Assembly (NCBI GenBank): GCA_934426255.1 | Contig: CAKRYD010000008.1 | Span: 30,250 to 94,249 of the forward strand | Length of the DNA: 64,000 nt | Direction: 5' to 3' | Source: an uncultured Bacteroidaceae bacterium | GTDB lineage: Bacteria > Bacteroidota > Bacteroidia > Bacteroidales > Bacteroidaceae | Shown here: positions 35,172 through 44,668 of the stretch, piece after piece | Position numbering within the stretch: position 1 is the stretch's first letter | Layout of the letters: each line of letters starts with the position of its first letter | Notes under the pieces: model-generated | The model's input: only the letters and a program-made list of their open reading frames with translations | What the model was told of the DNA's origin: nothing | The model's database searches: none | Position numbers and translations under genes: made by a program

Positions 35172-36869
35172 ATGAGAAGACAGCTGCTCGTAGCATTGAT
35201 TTTCATGCTCTGCGCTTCATGGAGCAAGGCTTCGATTGACCCGCAAAAAGTCAAACCCGTAAAAAACATCATTTTAATGGTAAGCGATGGAACATCGTTC
35301 AGCACCATTTCGCTGGCTCGCTGGTTACAATACTATCAAGACCCAAGCAAGCCCAAGCTGAACCTCGACCCTTACCTTTGTGGCACTGTGCGCACCAATT
35401 GCTCTGACGCCCCTATCGGAGACTCCGCTCCAACCACCTCATGCTACGTTACAGGGCACGCAAGCCGTGCTGGTTACGTTGCTTCATATCCGCCCGATAT
35501 GGGAGCAGCCAACATCGACCCCATAGACCCGAAAAAATCATACGGGCCAATGGCTACACTGCTCGAAGCTGCCAAACAGCTGCAAGGGAAAAGCACCGGC
35601 TTCGTAGTTACCTGCGAATTTCCCCACGCCACACCCGCCGATGTCTCAGCCCACTACTACAACAGAGGCTACTATGACGGCATCTCCGAACAGCAAGTGC
35701 ACAACAACCTGGATGTGGTAATCGCAGGCGGCAACAATTATCTGAACCAAAAGCAAGAAAACTATTTGAAAGAACACGGATATACCGTCTGCCGCAATGA
35801 TATAGCAGGAATGCGCAACTGTAAATCCGACAAAATGTGGGCTCTTTTCAATGGTACTTCCATGGCCTATGAAATAGACAGAGATCCCTCAAAAGAACCC
35901 TCATTGGCCGAAGGTGTAGGCATCGCCCTCAGCAAACTATCGAAAAACAAAAAAGGATTTTTCCTTTTGGTTGAAGGCAGCAAGGTTGATTGGGCCAACC
36001 ATGCCAACGACCCGGCCTCTGTAGGCCCCGAGTTTTTAGCTTTTGACAAAGCCATCGGTACCGCCATCGATTTTGCCAAAAAAGACGGCAACACAGCCGT
36101 AATAATTGTTGCCGACCACGCCACCGGAGGCATGAGCATAGGCAAAGCCTCCTTGAGAAACTACTCAAAAAGAAGCAAAGCCGAGCTGTTCCAGCCCATT
36201 CTTAATTTCAAGATGTCATTGGACGCTTTAGGATCCAAACTGAACTCTGAACCTTACGAGAATCTACGCCCCGTATTCAAGGAATACACAGGCATAGACT
36301 TGAGCGACGAAGAAGTCAACTTGATTATACACAGTAAAGGCTACAACAACAGCCCCATTCCGAAAGAACAACGCAAAGAACAACAAGACAAGCCTCTTTA
36401 CAGTCCCAGCTTCTCAGGCTTACTGTCAAAAATACTGACCGACCACACTTGCCTGGCATGGACCACCGGAGGCCACACCGGCGAAGATGTCTATCTGGGC
36501 TGCTACAACCCGAAAGGACAAGTTCCGCTGGGTATGAATACAAATGTCGAACTGGCTCATTACATGCAAGCTCTTTTCGGGCTATATGGAAAAATCGACC
36601 AATTCAGCGATGACATCTTTACATGCCACGACGTTGCCTTTAACGGCTTAGACTACAAAGTGGAAAAGACCAAGGAAAAAGGAGCCTTCCCAAAACTTAT
36701 CGTAAAAAACAACACCAACGGCAAGACGATGACAATCAGCGCATTTTCAAATATCGCACAAATCAGCGGCACAGAAAACAAAGTGATAGAAATTGCCTCG
36801 GTAATGCCATATGTAGACCGGACAGACAAATTTTATGTGCCTAAAGATATGGCCAAATATCTGAAATAA
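35172..36869 (+). CDS. Secreted alkaline phosphatase
   Basis: The 565-residue protein has a signal peptide (RRQLLVALIFMLCASWSKA) and the PhoA-type fold. IILMVSDGTSF supplies Asp39 for metal, and GDSAPTTSCYVTG supplies Ser85 as the likely nucleophile in the DSA motif. The segments CEFPHATPADVSAH, LVEGSKVDWANHANDP, VIIVADHATGG and TTGGHTGEDV supply the remaining zinc and magnesium ligands. It should release phosphate from organic esters outside the cytoplasm. The C-terminal 100 residues form an extra beta-rich tail. A strong terminator follows. Confidence 0.9.
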   Translation: MRRQLLVALIFMLCASWSKASIDPQKVKPVKNIILMVSDGTSFSTISLARWLQYYQDPSKPKLNLDPYLCGTVRTNCSDAPIGDSAPTTSCYVTGHASRAGYVASYPPDMGAANIDPIDPKKSYGPMATLLEAAKQLQGKSTGFVVTCEFPHATPADVSAHYYNRGYYDGISEQQVHNNLDVVIAGGNNYLNQKQENYLKEHGYTVCRNDIAGMRNCKSDKMWALFNGTSMAYEIDRDPSKEPSLAEGVGIALSKLSKNKKGFFLLVEGSKVDWANHANDPASVGPEFLAFDKAIGTAIDFAKKDGNTAVIIVADHATGGMSIGKASLRNYSKRSKAELFQPILNFKMSLDALGSKLNSEPYENLRPVFKEYTGIDLSDEEVNLIIHSKGYNNSPIPKEQRKEQQDKPLYSPSFSGLLSKILTDHTCLAWTTGGHTGEDVYLGCYNPKGQVPLGMNTNVELAHYMQALFGLYGKIDQFSDDIFTCHDVAFNGLDYKVEKTKEKGAFPKLIVKNNTNGKTMTISAFSNIAQISGTENKVIEIASVMPYVDRTDKFYVPKDMAKYLK

Positions 36870-36893
36870 GGAAAGTAGAGACAACAGAAAATC

Positions 36894-36936
36894 AAATAAA
36901 TGCACGAGAAAGAAAATCTTGTGCATTTATTTTTTG
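36894..36936 (+). terminator. Intrinsic terminator after alkaline phosphatase
   Basis: Bases 36894-36909 pair with 36917-36932 (12 perfect pairs plus an inner four with one G-U). The loop is A-rich and a run of six T follows. Confidence 0.85.
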
Positions 36937-36967
36937 CTGCAAGACAAAGAAAAAATGACCGTATGTG

Positions 36968-36975
36968 TAACTTTG
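36968..36975 (+). promoter_or_regulatory. TAACTTTG -7 box for the ECF sigma operon
   Basis: TAACTTTG matches the primary-sigma consensus and lies 39 bases before the ATG at 37015. The operon is therefore probably not solely self-activated. Confidence 0.65.
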
Positions 36976-37014
36976 GTAGCACAAGTCCGTCTACAAAACA
37001 GAGAGCGATAGAAA

Positions 37015-37524
37015 ATGGTCAACTTCAGGGATGATGTCCTACCTTTAAAAGACAAGTTATACAGGCTTGCATTGCGCATCACGCTCGAAACGCGCGAGGC
37101 TGAAGACATCGTTCAAGAAACATTGATCAGAGTGTGGAAAAAACGAGAGGAGTGGGACAAGATAGCCTCTATTGAGGCTTTTAGTCTGGCCATCTGCAGA
37201 AATTTGGCGTTAGACCAAATAGCAAAGAAAGAGGCGCAAAACAAATCTTTGGACGAAACCTATGACAATACGCCCGACAACACTTCGTTTACCCCACTGC
37301 AAAGTCTCGCTCTTGACGACAAACGTTCATGGGTGATGAAACTATTCAACAAATTGCCCGAGAAACAAAAGTCGATCATGCAACTTCGAGATATCGAAGG
37401 AATGAGCTATAAAGAAATTGCTGTAACACTTGGCATAACAGAAGAGCAAGTTAAAATAAGCCTTTTCAGAGCACGCCAATACATACGTACGGAATTTGAA
37501 AAAATAGACAGTTATGGATTATAA
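37015..37524 (+). CDS. ECF-type RNA polymerase sigma factor
   Basis: The 169-residue protein has only sigma regions 2 and 4. Region 2 runs from about 6-75 (LKDKLYRLALRITLETREAEDIVQETLIRVWKKREEWDKIASIEAFSLAICRNLALDQIAKK). Region 4 runs from about 105-160 (VMKLFNKLPEKQKSIMQLRDIEGMSYKEIAVTLGITEEQVKISLFRARQYIR) with its helix-turn-helix. Its stop overlaps the next gene by 11 bases, the usual arrangement of an ECF sigma with its membrane anti-sigma partner. The signal sensed is unknown. Confidence 0.92.
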   Translation: MVNFRDDVLPLKDKLYRLALRITLETREAEDIVQETLIRVWKKREEWDKIASIEAFSLAICRNLALDQIAKKEAQNKSLDETYDNTPDNTSFTPLQSLALDDKRSWVMKLFNKLPEKQKSIMQLRDIEGMSYKEIAVTLGITEEQVKISLFRARQYIRTEFEKIDSYGL

Positions 37525-38035
37525 ATACATAGAGCAACTATTGGAACGCTATTGGCAATGCCAGACAAGCGTTGAGGAAGAGCGCATTCTACGCGACTTT
37601 TTCGACCAAAAGGAAGTTCCGGATCATCTGAAACGCTATTGCGCACTATTTACATTCCAACAAAAAGAAAAAGAGCTGAAGCTTGGAGCTGACTTCGACC
37701 AAAAGATTCTTTCCAAAATCGAAGAACCGACAGTAAGAGCACAGCGAAATACCATCATGGTGAAACTCATGCCTTTCTACAAGGCAGCAGCGGCAGTTGC
37801 CATCATTCTGAGCTTGGGATTTGCCGCTCAGCGTTCTTTTGAAACGAATACAAAACAACCCGGAGTAAGTTACAACTACAACGGCTACAAAGACACATAT
37901 AGTGACCCGCAAGTGGCTTTCGAGCAGGTTTCCTCCGCATTAAAGACCGTATCAGAAGGTCTCCGCAAATCAGGCTTGGACACAGCCGACTCGGCTTTCA
38001 TAGATAATACGCAGAATAACTATAACAAACAATGA
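37514..38035 (+). CDS. Putative membrane anti-sigma factor
   Basis: The 173-residue protein has a helical cytoplasmic N-terminus of about 75 residues with YIEQLLERYWQCQTSVEEERILRDFF, like the start of many Bacteroidetes anti-sigma-type proteins. One membrane segment follows (FYKAAAAVAIILSLGFAA, about 91-108), then a Tyr- and Asn-rich periplasmic tail. Position and an 11-base overlap with the sigma gene suggest it restrains that sigma factor. It lacks a canonical zinc ZAS motif, so the assignment rests on context. It overlaps the next gene by 4 bases (ATGA). Confidence 0.65.
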   Translation: MDYKYIEQLLERYWQCQTSVEEERILRDFFDQKEVPDHLKRYCALFTFQQKEKELKLGADFDQKILSKIEEPTVRAQRNTIMVKLMPFYKAAAAVAIILSLGFAAQRSFETNTKQPGVSYNYNGYKDTYSDPQVAFEQVSSALKTVSEGLRKSGLDTADSAFIDNTQNNYNKQ

Positions 38036-38547
38036 CACGACGAGTTCTCTTCTGCCTCATATTAAGTATGGTGCTTCCGCTAAGGATTTCAGCAGAAAGC
38101 ATGACAGACTTTGTTGCATTGCTACTAAGCAATTTGGAAGAGGAACAAGAAACAGTACAAAATGAGGACTTCAACTGCATTACAGTAAGCCCGACCATGA
38201 TGGACAAGGTGTTGAAAATGATTCAGAAAAAGAGCACAGACGATAATGATGAGCAAATACAAAAAATTCTGCCCAATATAAAAAGCATGCGCATCTTTTC
38301 GGCAACTAAACATCCCGGCAAATATTACGCGGAAGTTACAGAGCTCCTAAGTAAAAAAGCCAAGAACTACAAGCCTTTCAAAGTGGATGAAAAGAAAAAA
38401 GAAAAGCCTTGTGTCTGGATACGTAAGAATGGCAACAAAGTGGTAGAGATGGTAGTACTTGACAAGAAAAACGAAGAAGGGTTTCATATCATCAACATCA
38501 CCGGAAACATGAACAAGGCATTTGTTGACGAGCTACTTAAAATGTAA
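38032..38547 (+). CDS. Secreted DUF4252 protein
   Basis: The 171-residue protein has a signal peptide (RRVLFCLILSMVLPLRISA) and a DUF4252-like body (about 60-171). That body contains the family pattern of a KSMRIFSA strand, a variable middle, and VVEMVVLDKKNEEGFHIINITGNMNKAFVDELLK. It is the third gene of an overlapping trio with the sigma and anti-sigma-like genes. It could be the sensed component or a target of the pathway; no activity is known for the family. Confidence 0.78.
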   Translation: MTRRVLFCLILSMVLPLRISAESMTDFVALLLSNLEEEQETVQNEDFNCITVSPTMMDKVLKMIQKKSTDDNDEQIQKILPNIKSMRIFSATKHPGKYYAEVTELLSKKAKNYKPFKVDEKKKEKPCVWIRKNGNKVVEMVVLDKKNEEGFHIINITGNMNKAFVDELLKM

Positions 38548-38637
38548 AACTAAATACTTTCCAGCTCTGTGAAGAGCATTGCTTAATAACCAACCGAAAC
38601 TAAGGTTTCAACTCTCTCAATCTTTTTAAAGATGTAA

Positions 38638-38676
38638 AAGCGCCGCTTCTTAAAAAGCGGTGCTTCTACTTTTTAT
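38638..38676 (+). terminator. Intrinsic terminator after the sigma trio
   Basis: Bases 38638-38648 pair with 38655-38665 with one G-U pair. The sequence CTACTTTTTAT follows. Confidence 0.8.
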
Positions 38677-38708
38677 AGCAGACTTATCCATTGAAAAGCT
38701 TTTTGTGC

Positions 38709-38716
38709 TAATTTTG
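38709..38716 (+). promoter_or_regulatory. TAATTTTG -7 box for the M13 peptidase
   Basis: TAATTTTG matches TAnnTTTG and lies 22 bases before the ATG at 38739. Confidence 0.65.
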
Positions 38717-38738
38717 CAACATAAAAATCTACACAAAG

Positions 38739-40766
38739 ATGCTTAGTATCAAGTTTATTGCTTTATTGCTGCCATTTGCAGCCATACAAGCATTTGGGCA
38801 AGGCCAAATTTCAGGAATAGACAAGAAGAACCTCAATCTTTCTATAAAGCCGGGAAACGACTTTTACGAATACTCTGTAGGAGGATGGACAAAGGCACAT
38901 CCGCTTACACCGGAGTATTCGAGCTATGGCGTTACAGAAGAACTGGCTGAACGTAACAGGCAACAAATACGCACACTGATTGAAGGATTTGCAGCACACG
39001 CGCAAAAGGAAGGCACACTGGAACAGAAAATAGGCAGCCTATACAATCTGTCAATGGATAGCATTCGTCGCAACAAAGAAGGATGGCGCCCCCTAAAGCC
39101 CTACCTTGAGCAGATATACGCCATCAAGAACAAAAAAGAATTCCAAGTGGTCTCAGCCCAAATGGAACGAAGAGGAATCGGTTGCTGCATGTTTAATTTC
39201 GGTGCCGAAGCTGACATTCACAATGCCACAATGAATATTGTCTCCATCTATCAAGGAGGTATCTCAATGGGCGAACGCGATTACTACCTAAAAGAAGATA
39301 CGGCAACCGTCAAAATACGCAACGCCTATAAGAAGTACGTCCAATCACTTTTCGAACTTGTCGGCAACGACGAAGCCACAGCAAACAAGAAAATGCAAGC
39401 CGTATTGGACATTGAGACACGCATTGCGCGTGCAAGTTATAGTGCCGTAAAGCTGAGAGACGTTGAAGGAAACTATCACAAAATGACGTACATGCAGCTT
39501 ATTAATGATTATCCCGGGATTGATTGGGGGAACTTATTTCTCTGCACTGGCTACCCGACCTTCAAAGAAGTAAATGTCAGTCAACCGGAACCCATCCACG
39601 AAGTAGAAAAGATCCTATCCGAATCCACTCTTAACGACTTAAAAGCCTATGCTGAGTTCAAGGTCATTGCAGACGGGGCAAACTCGCTTGATGACAAGTT
39701 CCGTGCTGTCAGCTTTGAGTTTACCAAAGCCATGACCGGCATATCGCAGGACAGACCAAGATGGAAACGAGCCGTTGGTGTTGTCAACAACATAATGGGA
39801 ATGGCCGTTGGCAAAATGTTTGTAGAGAAATATTTCCCTGAAAGCTCAAAAAAGCGAATGACAGAACTCGTTCATAATCTGCAAATAGCTCTTAAAGAGC
39901 GCATTCAAGCTTCAACATGGATGAGTGACGCTACTAAAAAACAAGCTATTGACAAACTAAATGGCTTCTACGTAAAGATAGGATATCCAGACAAATGGAA
40001 GGATTACAGCAAGCTGCAAATCAACGATTCTCTAAGCTATTATGAGAACCTTGCCAATGCCTCAGAGTTTGCTATCGATGATTATATCCAAAGACACGTA
40101 AACAAGCCTGTAGACAAAGAAGAATGGCTGATGACGCCACAGACCATCAACGCCTACTACAACCCGAGCACCAATGAAATATGTTTCCCCGCAGGCATTC
40201 TGCAACCGCCTTTCTTTATCCCCGAAGCTGATGACGCATACAACTATGGTGCTTGCGGCTCTACCATAGGTCATGAAATGACACATGGCTTTGATGACCA
40301 AGGAAGCCAGTTCGATAAAAACGGCAACATCCATAATTGGTGGACCAAAGAAGACAAGATAAACTTTGAAAAGCGCAGCAAAGTGATGGCTGACTACTTC
40401 TCAAATATCAAAGCGTTGCCTGACATGAAACTCAACGGCGAGCTGACATTAGGCGAGAACATAGCCGACAATGGAGGCCTCAACATTGCATTCCAAGCAT
40501 TCAAAAACGCCACCAAAAACCAACCTCTTGAGACAAAAGACGGATTTACCCCTGAACAACGCTTTTTCCTTGCCTATGGCATTACATGGGCAGAAAACAT
40601 ACGTCCGGAACTGCTCCGCATGTATAACACCCTGGATCCGCACGCACCGGCACGCTGGCGCGTCAATGGAGCACTTCCACACATAGATGCCTGGTACAAG
40701 GCTTTCAACATTAAGAAAAGCAATAAACTTTATCTGCCAAAGGAGAAGCGGGTAGATATTTGGTAA
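38739..40766 (+). CDS. Secreted M13-family metallopeptidase (neprilysin/PepO-like)
   Basis: The 675-residue protein has a signal peptide (FIALLLPFAAIQAFG) and the full M13 architecture. The N-terminal domain begins KPGNDFYEYSVGGWTKAHPL. The catalytic domain has NEICFPAGILQPPFF, the zinc motif HEMTH (512-516) and the third-ligand motif ENIAD (Glu573, Asp577). It ends with RWRVNGALPHIDAWYKAFN and an aromatic last residue. Such enzymes cut oligopeptides in the periplasm or outside the cell. It has its own promoter and terminator. Confidence 0.93.
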   Translation: MLSIKFIALLLPFAAIQAFGQGQISGIDKKNLNLSIKPGNDFYEYSVGGWTKAHPLTPEYSSYGVTEELAERNRQQIRTLIEGFAAHAQKEGTLEQKIGSLYNLSMDSIRRNKEGWRPLKPYLEQIYAIKNKKEFQVVSAQMERRGIGCCMFNFGAEADIHNATMNIVSIYQGGISMGERDYYLKEDTATVKIRNAYKKYVQSLFELVGNDEATANKKMQAVLDIETRIARASYSAVKLRDVEGNYHKMTYMQLINDYPGIDWGNLFLCTGYPTFKEVNVSQPEPIHEVEKILSESTLNDLKAYAEFKVIADGANSLDDKFRAVSFEFTKAMTGISQDRPRWKRAVGVVNNIMGMAVGKMFVEKYFPESSKKRMTELVHNLQIALKERIQASTWMSDATKKQAIDKLNGFYVKIGYPDKWKDYSKLQINDSLSYYENLANASEFAIDDYIQRHVNKPVDKEEWLMTPQTINAYYNPSTNEICFPAGILQPPFFIPEADDAYNYGACGSTIGHEMTHGFDDQGSQFDKNGNIHNWWTKEDKINFEKRSKVMADYFSNIKALPDMKLNGELTLGENIADNGGLNIAFQAFKNATKNQPLETKDGFTPEQRFFLAYGITWAENIRPELLRMYNTLDPHAPARWRVNGALPHIDAWYKAFNIKKSNKLYLPKEKRVDIW

Positions 40767-40783
40767 TAACTGCCAGACCTGCA

Positions 40784-40826
40784 AAGAGGCTGTGCTGCAA
40801 TAAGACATTTTGCGGCACAGCCTCTT
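40784..40826 (+). terminator. Intrinsic terminator after the M13 peptidase
   Basis: Bases 40784-40800 pair with 40810-40826 (17 pairs, one G-U) around a 9-base loop. GCTTTTTAG follows. Confidence 0.88.
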
Positions 40827-40868
40827 GCTTTTTAGTGGCTCATCAATTGAAATCTTATGATTTTGAAG

Positions 40869-40876
40869 TAACTTTG
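40869..40876 (+). promoter_or_regulatory. TAACTTTG -7 box for mnmG
   Basis: TAACTTTG matches TAnnTTTG and lies 29 bases before the ATG at 40906. Confidence 0.7.
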
Positions 40877-40905
40877 CAGACTGAACTGCAAGGTGATAGT
40901 CTGAA

Positions 40906-42783
40906 ATGAAAGAAGATTTCTGCTTTGATGTAGTGGTCGTAGGTGCCGGACATGCGGGATGCGAAGCAGCCCGCATATCAGCAACAATGGGGGCTGAAAC
41001 ATGCCTTATTACCATGGACATCGAGAAAACAGCCCAGATGAGCTGCAATCCGGCCATTGGGGGCATTGCCAAAGGTCAGATAGTACGTGAGATTGATGCT
41101 TTAGGGGGCATGATGGGAATTGTCACTGACATGAATGCCATACAATTCAGGATGCTTAACCGGTCTAAAGGGCCTGCCATGTGGAGTCCGCGTGCACAAT
41201 GCGACAGGATGAAGTATAGCAGCACATGGAGAACTATACTTGAAAACACACCTCACCTGAAAATCTGGCAAGACCAAGTAAAGGAATTAATCACAGACAA
41301 CGGCAAAGTAGCCGGGCTTCGCACGATTTGGGGCGTAACCTTCAAGGCTCGTTGCGTTGTCATCACAGCAGGAACATTTCTAAATGGGCTGATGCACATA
41401 GGACGCAACATGGTAGAAGGAGGCAGGATTTCCGAACCAGCAGCTAAGTTCCTTACAGAATCCATCGCAGCAAATGGCATACGCAGCGGACGAATGAAGA
41501 CAGGAACACCTGTAAGAATCGACGGAAGAAGCGTGCATTTCGACGAATTGGAGAAGCAAGATGGCGAAAACGATTTCCACCGTTTCTCGTTTAATACAGA
41601 AAGACGCGTATTACCACAACTCCCATGCTGGATCTGCAATACAAACGAAAAAGCACACGAAATACTGCGTTCCGGCTTAAACGATTCCCCTCTGTATAAC
41701 GGACAGATTAAATCTATAGGGCCCCGTTACTGTCCAAGCATAGAAACGAAGCTCCACACCTTTCCGGACAAAGATCGTCATCCGCTATTTTTAGAGCCCG
41801 AAGGCACCGACACCAACGAATATTATCTAAACGGCTTTTCATCAAGTCTGCCGATGGAGACGCAAATTGCCGCGCTGAAAGAAATAGCAGCTTTCCGCGA
41901 CCTTGTTATCTATCGTCCGGGTTATGCCATTGAATATGATTTCTTCGACCCTACACAGTTAAAGCATTCATTAGAATCCAAGCAGGTGGATGGATTGTTT
42001 TTGGCCGGACAAGTAAACGGAACCACCGGCTACGAAGAAGCAGGCGGACAAGGACTGATTGCCGGCATCAACGCAGCATTGAAATGCAGCGGCAGCAATC
42101 CTTTCACGATGCGTCGTGACGAGAGCTACATAGGCGTTCTCATCGATGATTTGGTCACTAAAGGCGTAGACGAGCCCTACCGCATGTTCACTTCAAGGGC
42201 AGAATATCGGATATTGCTTCGTCAGGACAATGCAGACACAAGACTAACGCCTTATGCCATAAAGTTCGGAACCATCGACACAAAACAAGCAGAGAAATAC
42301 AACTACAAGCAAGAAGCCATTCAAACAATCATAGAATATTGCAGAAAAACATCGGTAAAACCGAACGACATAAATTCTTTTCTTGAAGCACAACATACCG
42401 CGCCTTTAAGGGAAGGATGCAAGATAAAAGACCTGATAGAACGGCCGGAACTATCGATTAGAAGCCTATGCAATGTACTTCCAAAATTGGAAAGTACCGT
42501 CAATGCATTCAACGTACAGCAAGAAGAAATCGTTGAAGCCGCAGAAATCGAATTGAAATATCGGGGGTATATACAGCGCGAAAGAATCATTGCAAACAAA
42601 ATGCAACGATTGGACAACATCAAGATAAAAGGGCATTTCGATTACGAGAAAATATCACAACTTTCGACAGAAGCGCGCCAAAAACTCGCGAAAATAGACC
42701 CGGAAACCCTGGCACAAGCAGAGCAGATCCCCGGGGTTTCACCGAGCGATATCAACATATTATTAGTTATGATGCATAGATAA
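40906..42783 (+). CDS. mnmG: tRNA uridine-5-carboxymethylaminomethyl synthesis enzyme MnmG
   Basis: The 625-residue FAD enzyme works with MnmE to modify U34 of tRNAs reading split codon boxes. The FAD fold is VVVVGAGHAGCEAARISATMGAETCLIT (about 6-33). The family motifs are SCNPAIGGIAKGQIVREIDALGG, RMLNRSKGPAMWSPRAQCDR, GTFLNGLMHIG, PGYAIEYDFFDP, GLFLAGQVNGTTGYEEAGGQGLIAGINAA and SRAEYRILLRQDNADTRLTP. The C-terminal helical domain for tRNA/MnmE binding is complete. A parS-like palindrome follows directly after the stop codon. Confidence 0.97.
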   Translation: MKEDFCFDVVVVGAGHAGCEAARISATMGAETCLITMDIEKTAQMSCNPAIGGIAKGQIVREIDALGGMMGIVTDMNAIQFRMLNRSKGPAMWSPRAQCDRMKYSSTWRTILENTPHLKIWQDQVKELITDNGKVAGLRTIWGVTFKARCVVITAGTFLNGLMHIGRNMVEGGRISEPAAKFLTESIAANGIRSGRMKTGTPVRIDGRSVHFDELEKQDGENDFHRFSFNTERRVLPQLPCWICNTNEKAHEILRSGLNDSPLYNGQIKSIGPRYCPSIETKLHTFPDKDRHPLFLEPEGTDTNEYYLNGFSSSLPMETQIAALKEIAAFRDLVIYRPGYAIEYDFFDPTQLKHSLESKQVDGLFLAGQVNGTTGYEEAGGQGLIAGINAALKCSGSNPFTMRRDESYIGVLIDDLVTKGVDEPYRMFTSRAEYRILLRQDNADTRLTPYAIKFGTIDTKQAEKYNYKQEAIQTIIEYCRKTSVKPNDINSFLEAQHTAPLREGCKIKDLIERPELSIRSLCNVLPKLESTVNAFNVQQEEIVEAAEIELKYRGYIQRERIIANKMQRLDNIKIKGHFDYEKISQLSTEARQKLAKIDPETLAQAEQIPGVSPSDINILLVMMHR

Positions 42784-42799
42784 CGTTTCACGTGAAACA
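42784..42799. promoter_or_regulatory. parS-like site (CGTTTCACGTGAAACA)
   Basis: The 16 bases match the widespread ParB/Spo0J binding site TGTTTCACGTGAAACA at 15 of 16 positions and contain a perfect 14-base palindrome (42785-42798). The site begins one base after the mnmG stop and lies in a 37-base gap before uvrC. The parS consensus is established in many bacterial phyla; binding in this organism is inferred. No parA or parB gene is in the window. Confidence 0.6.
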
Positions 42800-42820
42800 A
42801 GCACAACTCACTATCTACAA

Positions 42821-44668
42821 ATGGATAAGAAAGGCGCAGCTATACTAAGAGAGCTAAAGGAATTTGTGTCAAATATGCCGGAATTGCCGGGCAGCTATCA
42901 GTATTATAACGCAGACGGTGAGATTATCTATGTAGGCAAGGCGAAGAATTTAAAGCGCAGGGTAAGCTCATATTTCAATAAGGAGCAGAAAAGTTCCAAG
43001 ACAAGGGTGCTTGTAAGCAAGATAAGAAGAATCAGCTATTCGGTGGTTTATTCGGAAGCTGATGCGTTATTGCTGGAAAACAACCTTATCAAAAAATACA
43101 AGCCAAAGTATAATGTGCTGCTTAAAGACGACAAGACCTACCCTTCGATTTGCATTACCAAAGAGGACTATCCGCGGATATTCAAGACGCGCAACAGGGA
43201 AATTAAGGGTGGAATATATTATGGTCCCTACTCGCATGTACACACGATGGACATTATCCTTGACTTCATCAACAAGACCTACGCGCCACGCCCGTGCCGG
43301 ATGCCCATGACTAAGGAAAAAGCGGTGAACGGGGACTACAACATCTGTCTCAATTATCAAATAGGCAAATGCAAGGCACCTTGCGTGGGGAAACAAAGTC
43401 AAGAAGAGTACATGGACAATATATCGGCATGCAAGGAGATACTGAAAGGAAACACCATTGAGCTGATAAGAAGCATCAAGCGCAAGATGATGGACTTTGC
43501 AAAGAGGCTGGACTTCGAGAAAGCTCAGGCTCTAAAGGAGCAACTTGATCTACTCAACAACTTCCAAGCACGCAGTGAGGTGGTCAACCCAAGCAACAAT
43601 AATATAGATGCGTTCAGCATCGACGTAAACGAGAATCTGGCATACGTAAACTACCTGCATGTGGTGAAAGGCTCCATTGTGCAGGCATTCACCATCGAAT
43701 TAAAGAAGAGGTTAGACGAAAGCAAAGAGGAGTTGCTGGCTCTGGCTATAGTGGAGCTTCGCCAAAGATTCCAGTCAGCATCGAAAGAAATAATAGTACC
43801 CTTTGCCATCGATTTGCCGTTGGAAGGGGTGACATGTATAATACCTCAACGTGGAGACAAGCTGAAGCTGTTGAAGCTGTCCGAGTTAAATGTGAGAGAA
43901 TACAAGCTGGAAAGCCTGAAACAGCAGGATAAGCTCAACCCCGAACAAAAGGCAGTGAGGCTGATGAAGGATATACAGGATCACCTGCACTTGCCCACTC
44001 TGCCCTATCGGATAGAGCTATTCGACAATTCAAACACGCAGGGAAGCAACCCCGTGGCCGGCTGTGTGGTGTTTGAGAAGCTTAAGCCTGCCAAGAAAGA
44101 ATACAGGACTTACGAGATCAAGTCTGTAATAGGCCCGAACGACTATGCCTCGATGCAGGAAGTGGTGAGACGCAGATACAAGCGTCTTATCGAAGAGGGC
44201 AAGAAGTTGCCCGACCTGATTATCACCGACGGGGGCAAGGGACAGATGGAGTGTGTCCGCAAGGTGGTGGAAGACGAACTCGGACTAAAGATTCCCATTG
44301 CCGGCTTAAGTAAGGACAACAGGCATAGGACCAATGAGTTGCTGTATGGCAGTCCTGCGGTTGTAGTGGGCATGAGTCAGAGCAGCGAACTGTTCAGGTT
44401 GCTCACGCGGATGCAGGACGAAGTGCATCGGTTTGCCATAGCTTTTCACCGCAAAAAAAGGATGAAGAGCCAAACACACTCCGCATTAGACGACATCAAA
44501 GGTGTGGGAGAAGCTACAAAGACATTGCTAATCAAAGAGTTCAAGAGCTACAAGCGGTTGATCGAAGCCCCGCAGGAAAGGCTTGAAGAAGTGTTGGGAA
44601 AAAAGAGGGGAAGCAAGTTGTTTTTGGCTCTGCACCCCTTTATCGAAAGTAAAAACGAGGAAGAATGA
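42821..44668 (+). CDS. uvrC: Excinuclease ABC subunit C
   Basis: The 615-residue nuclease makes both incisions in nucleotide excision repair. It has the N-terminal GIY-YIG domain (GSYQYYNADGEIIYVGKAKNLKRRV, about 23-47), a cysteine motif (ICLNYQIGKCKAPC), the UVR motif (MMDFAKRLDFEKAQALKEQLD, about 223-243) and the RNase H-like 5' incision domain (IELFDNSNTQGSNPVAGCVVFEKL, LIITDGGKGQ). It ends in a helix-hairpin-helix pair (LDDIKGVGEATKTLLIKEF). It overlaps dtd by four bases (ATGA). Confidence 0.96.
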   Translation: MDKKGAAILRELKEFVSNMPELPGSYQYYNADGEIIYVGKAKNLKRRVSSYFNKEQKSSKTRVLVSKIRRISYSVVYSEADALLLENNLIKKYKPKYNVLLKDDKTYPSICITKEDYPRIFKTRNREIKGGIYYGPYSHVHTMDIILDFINKTYAPRPCRMPMTKEKAVNGDYNICLNYQIGKCKAPCVGKQSQEEYMDNISACKEILKGNTIELIRSIKRKMMDFAKRLDFEKAQALKEQLDLLNNFQARSEVVNPSNNNIDAFSIDVNENLAYVNYLHVVKGSIVQAFTIELKKRLDESKEELLALAIVELRQRFQSASKEIIVPFAIDLPLEGVTCIIPQRGDKLKLLKLSELNVREYKLESLKQQDKLNPEQKAVRLMKDIQDHLHLPTLPYRIELFDNSNTQGSNPVAGCVVFEKLKPAKKEYRTYEIKSVIGPNDYASMQEVVRRRYKRLIEEGKKLPDLIITDGGKGQMECVRKVVEDELGLKIPIAGLSKDNRHRTNELLYGSPAVVVGMSQSSELFRLLTRMQDEVHRFAIAFHRKKRMKSQTHSALDDIKGVGEATKTLLIKEFKSYKRLIEAPQERLEEVLGKKRGSKLFLALHPFIESKNEEE

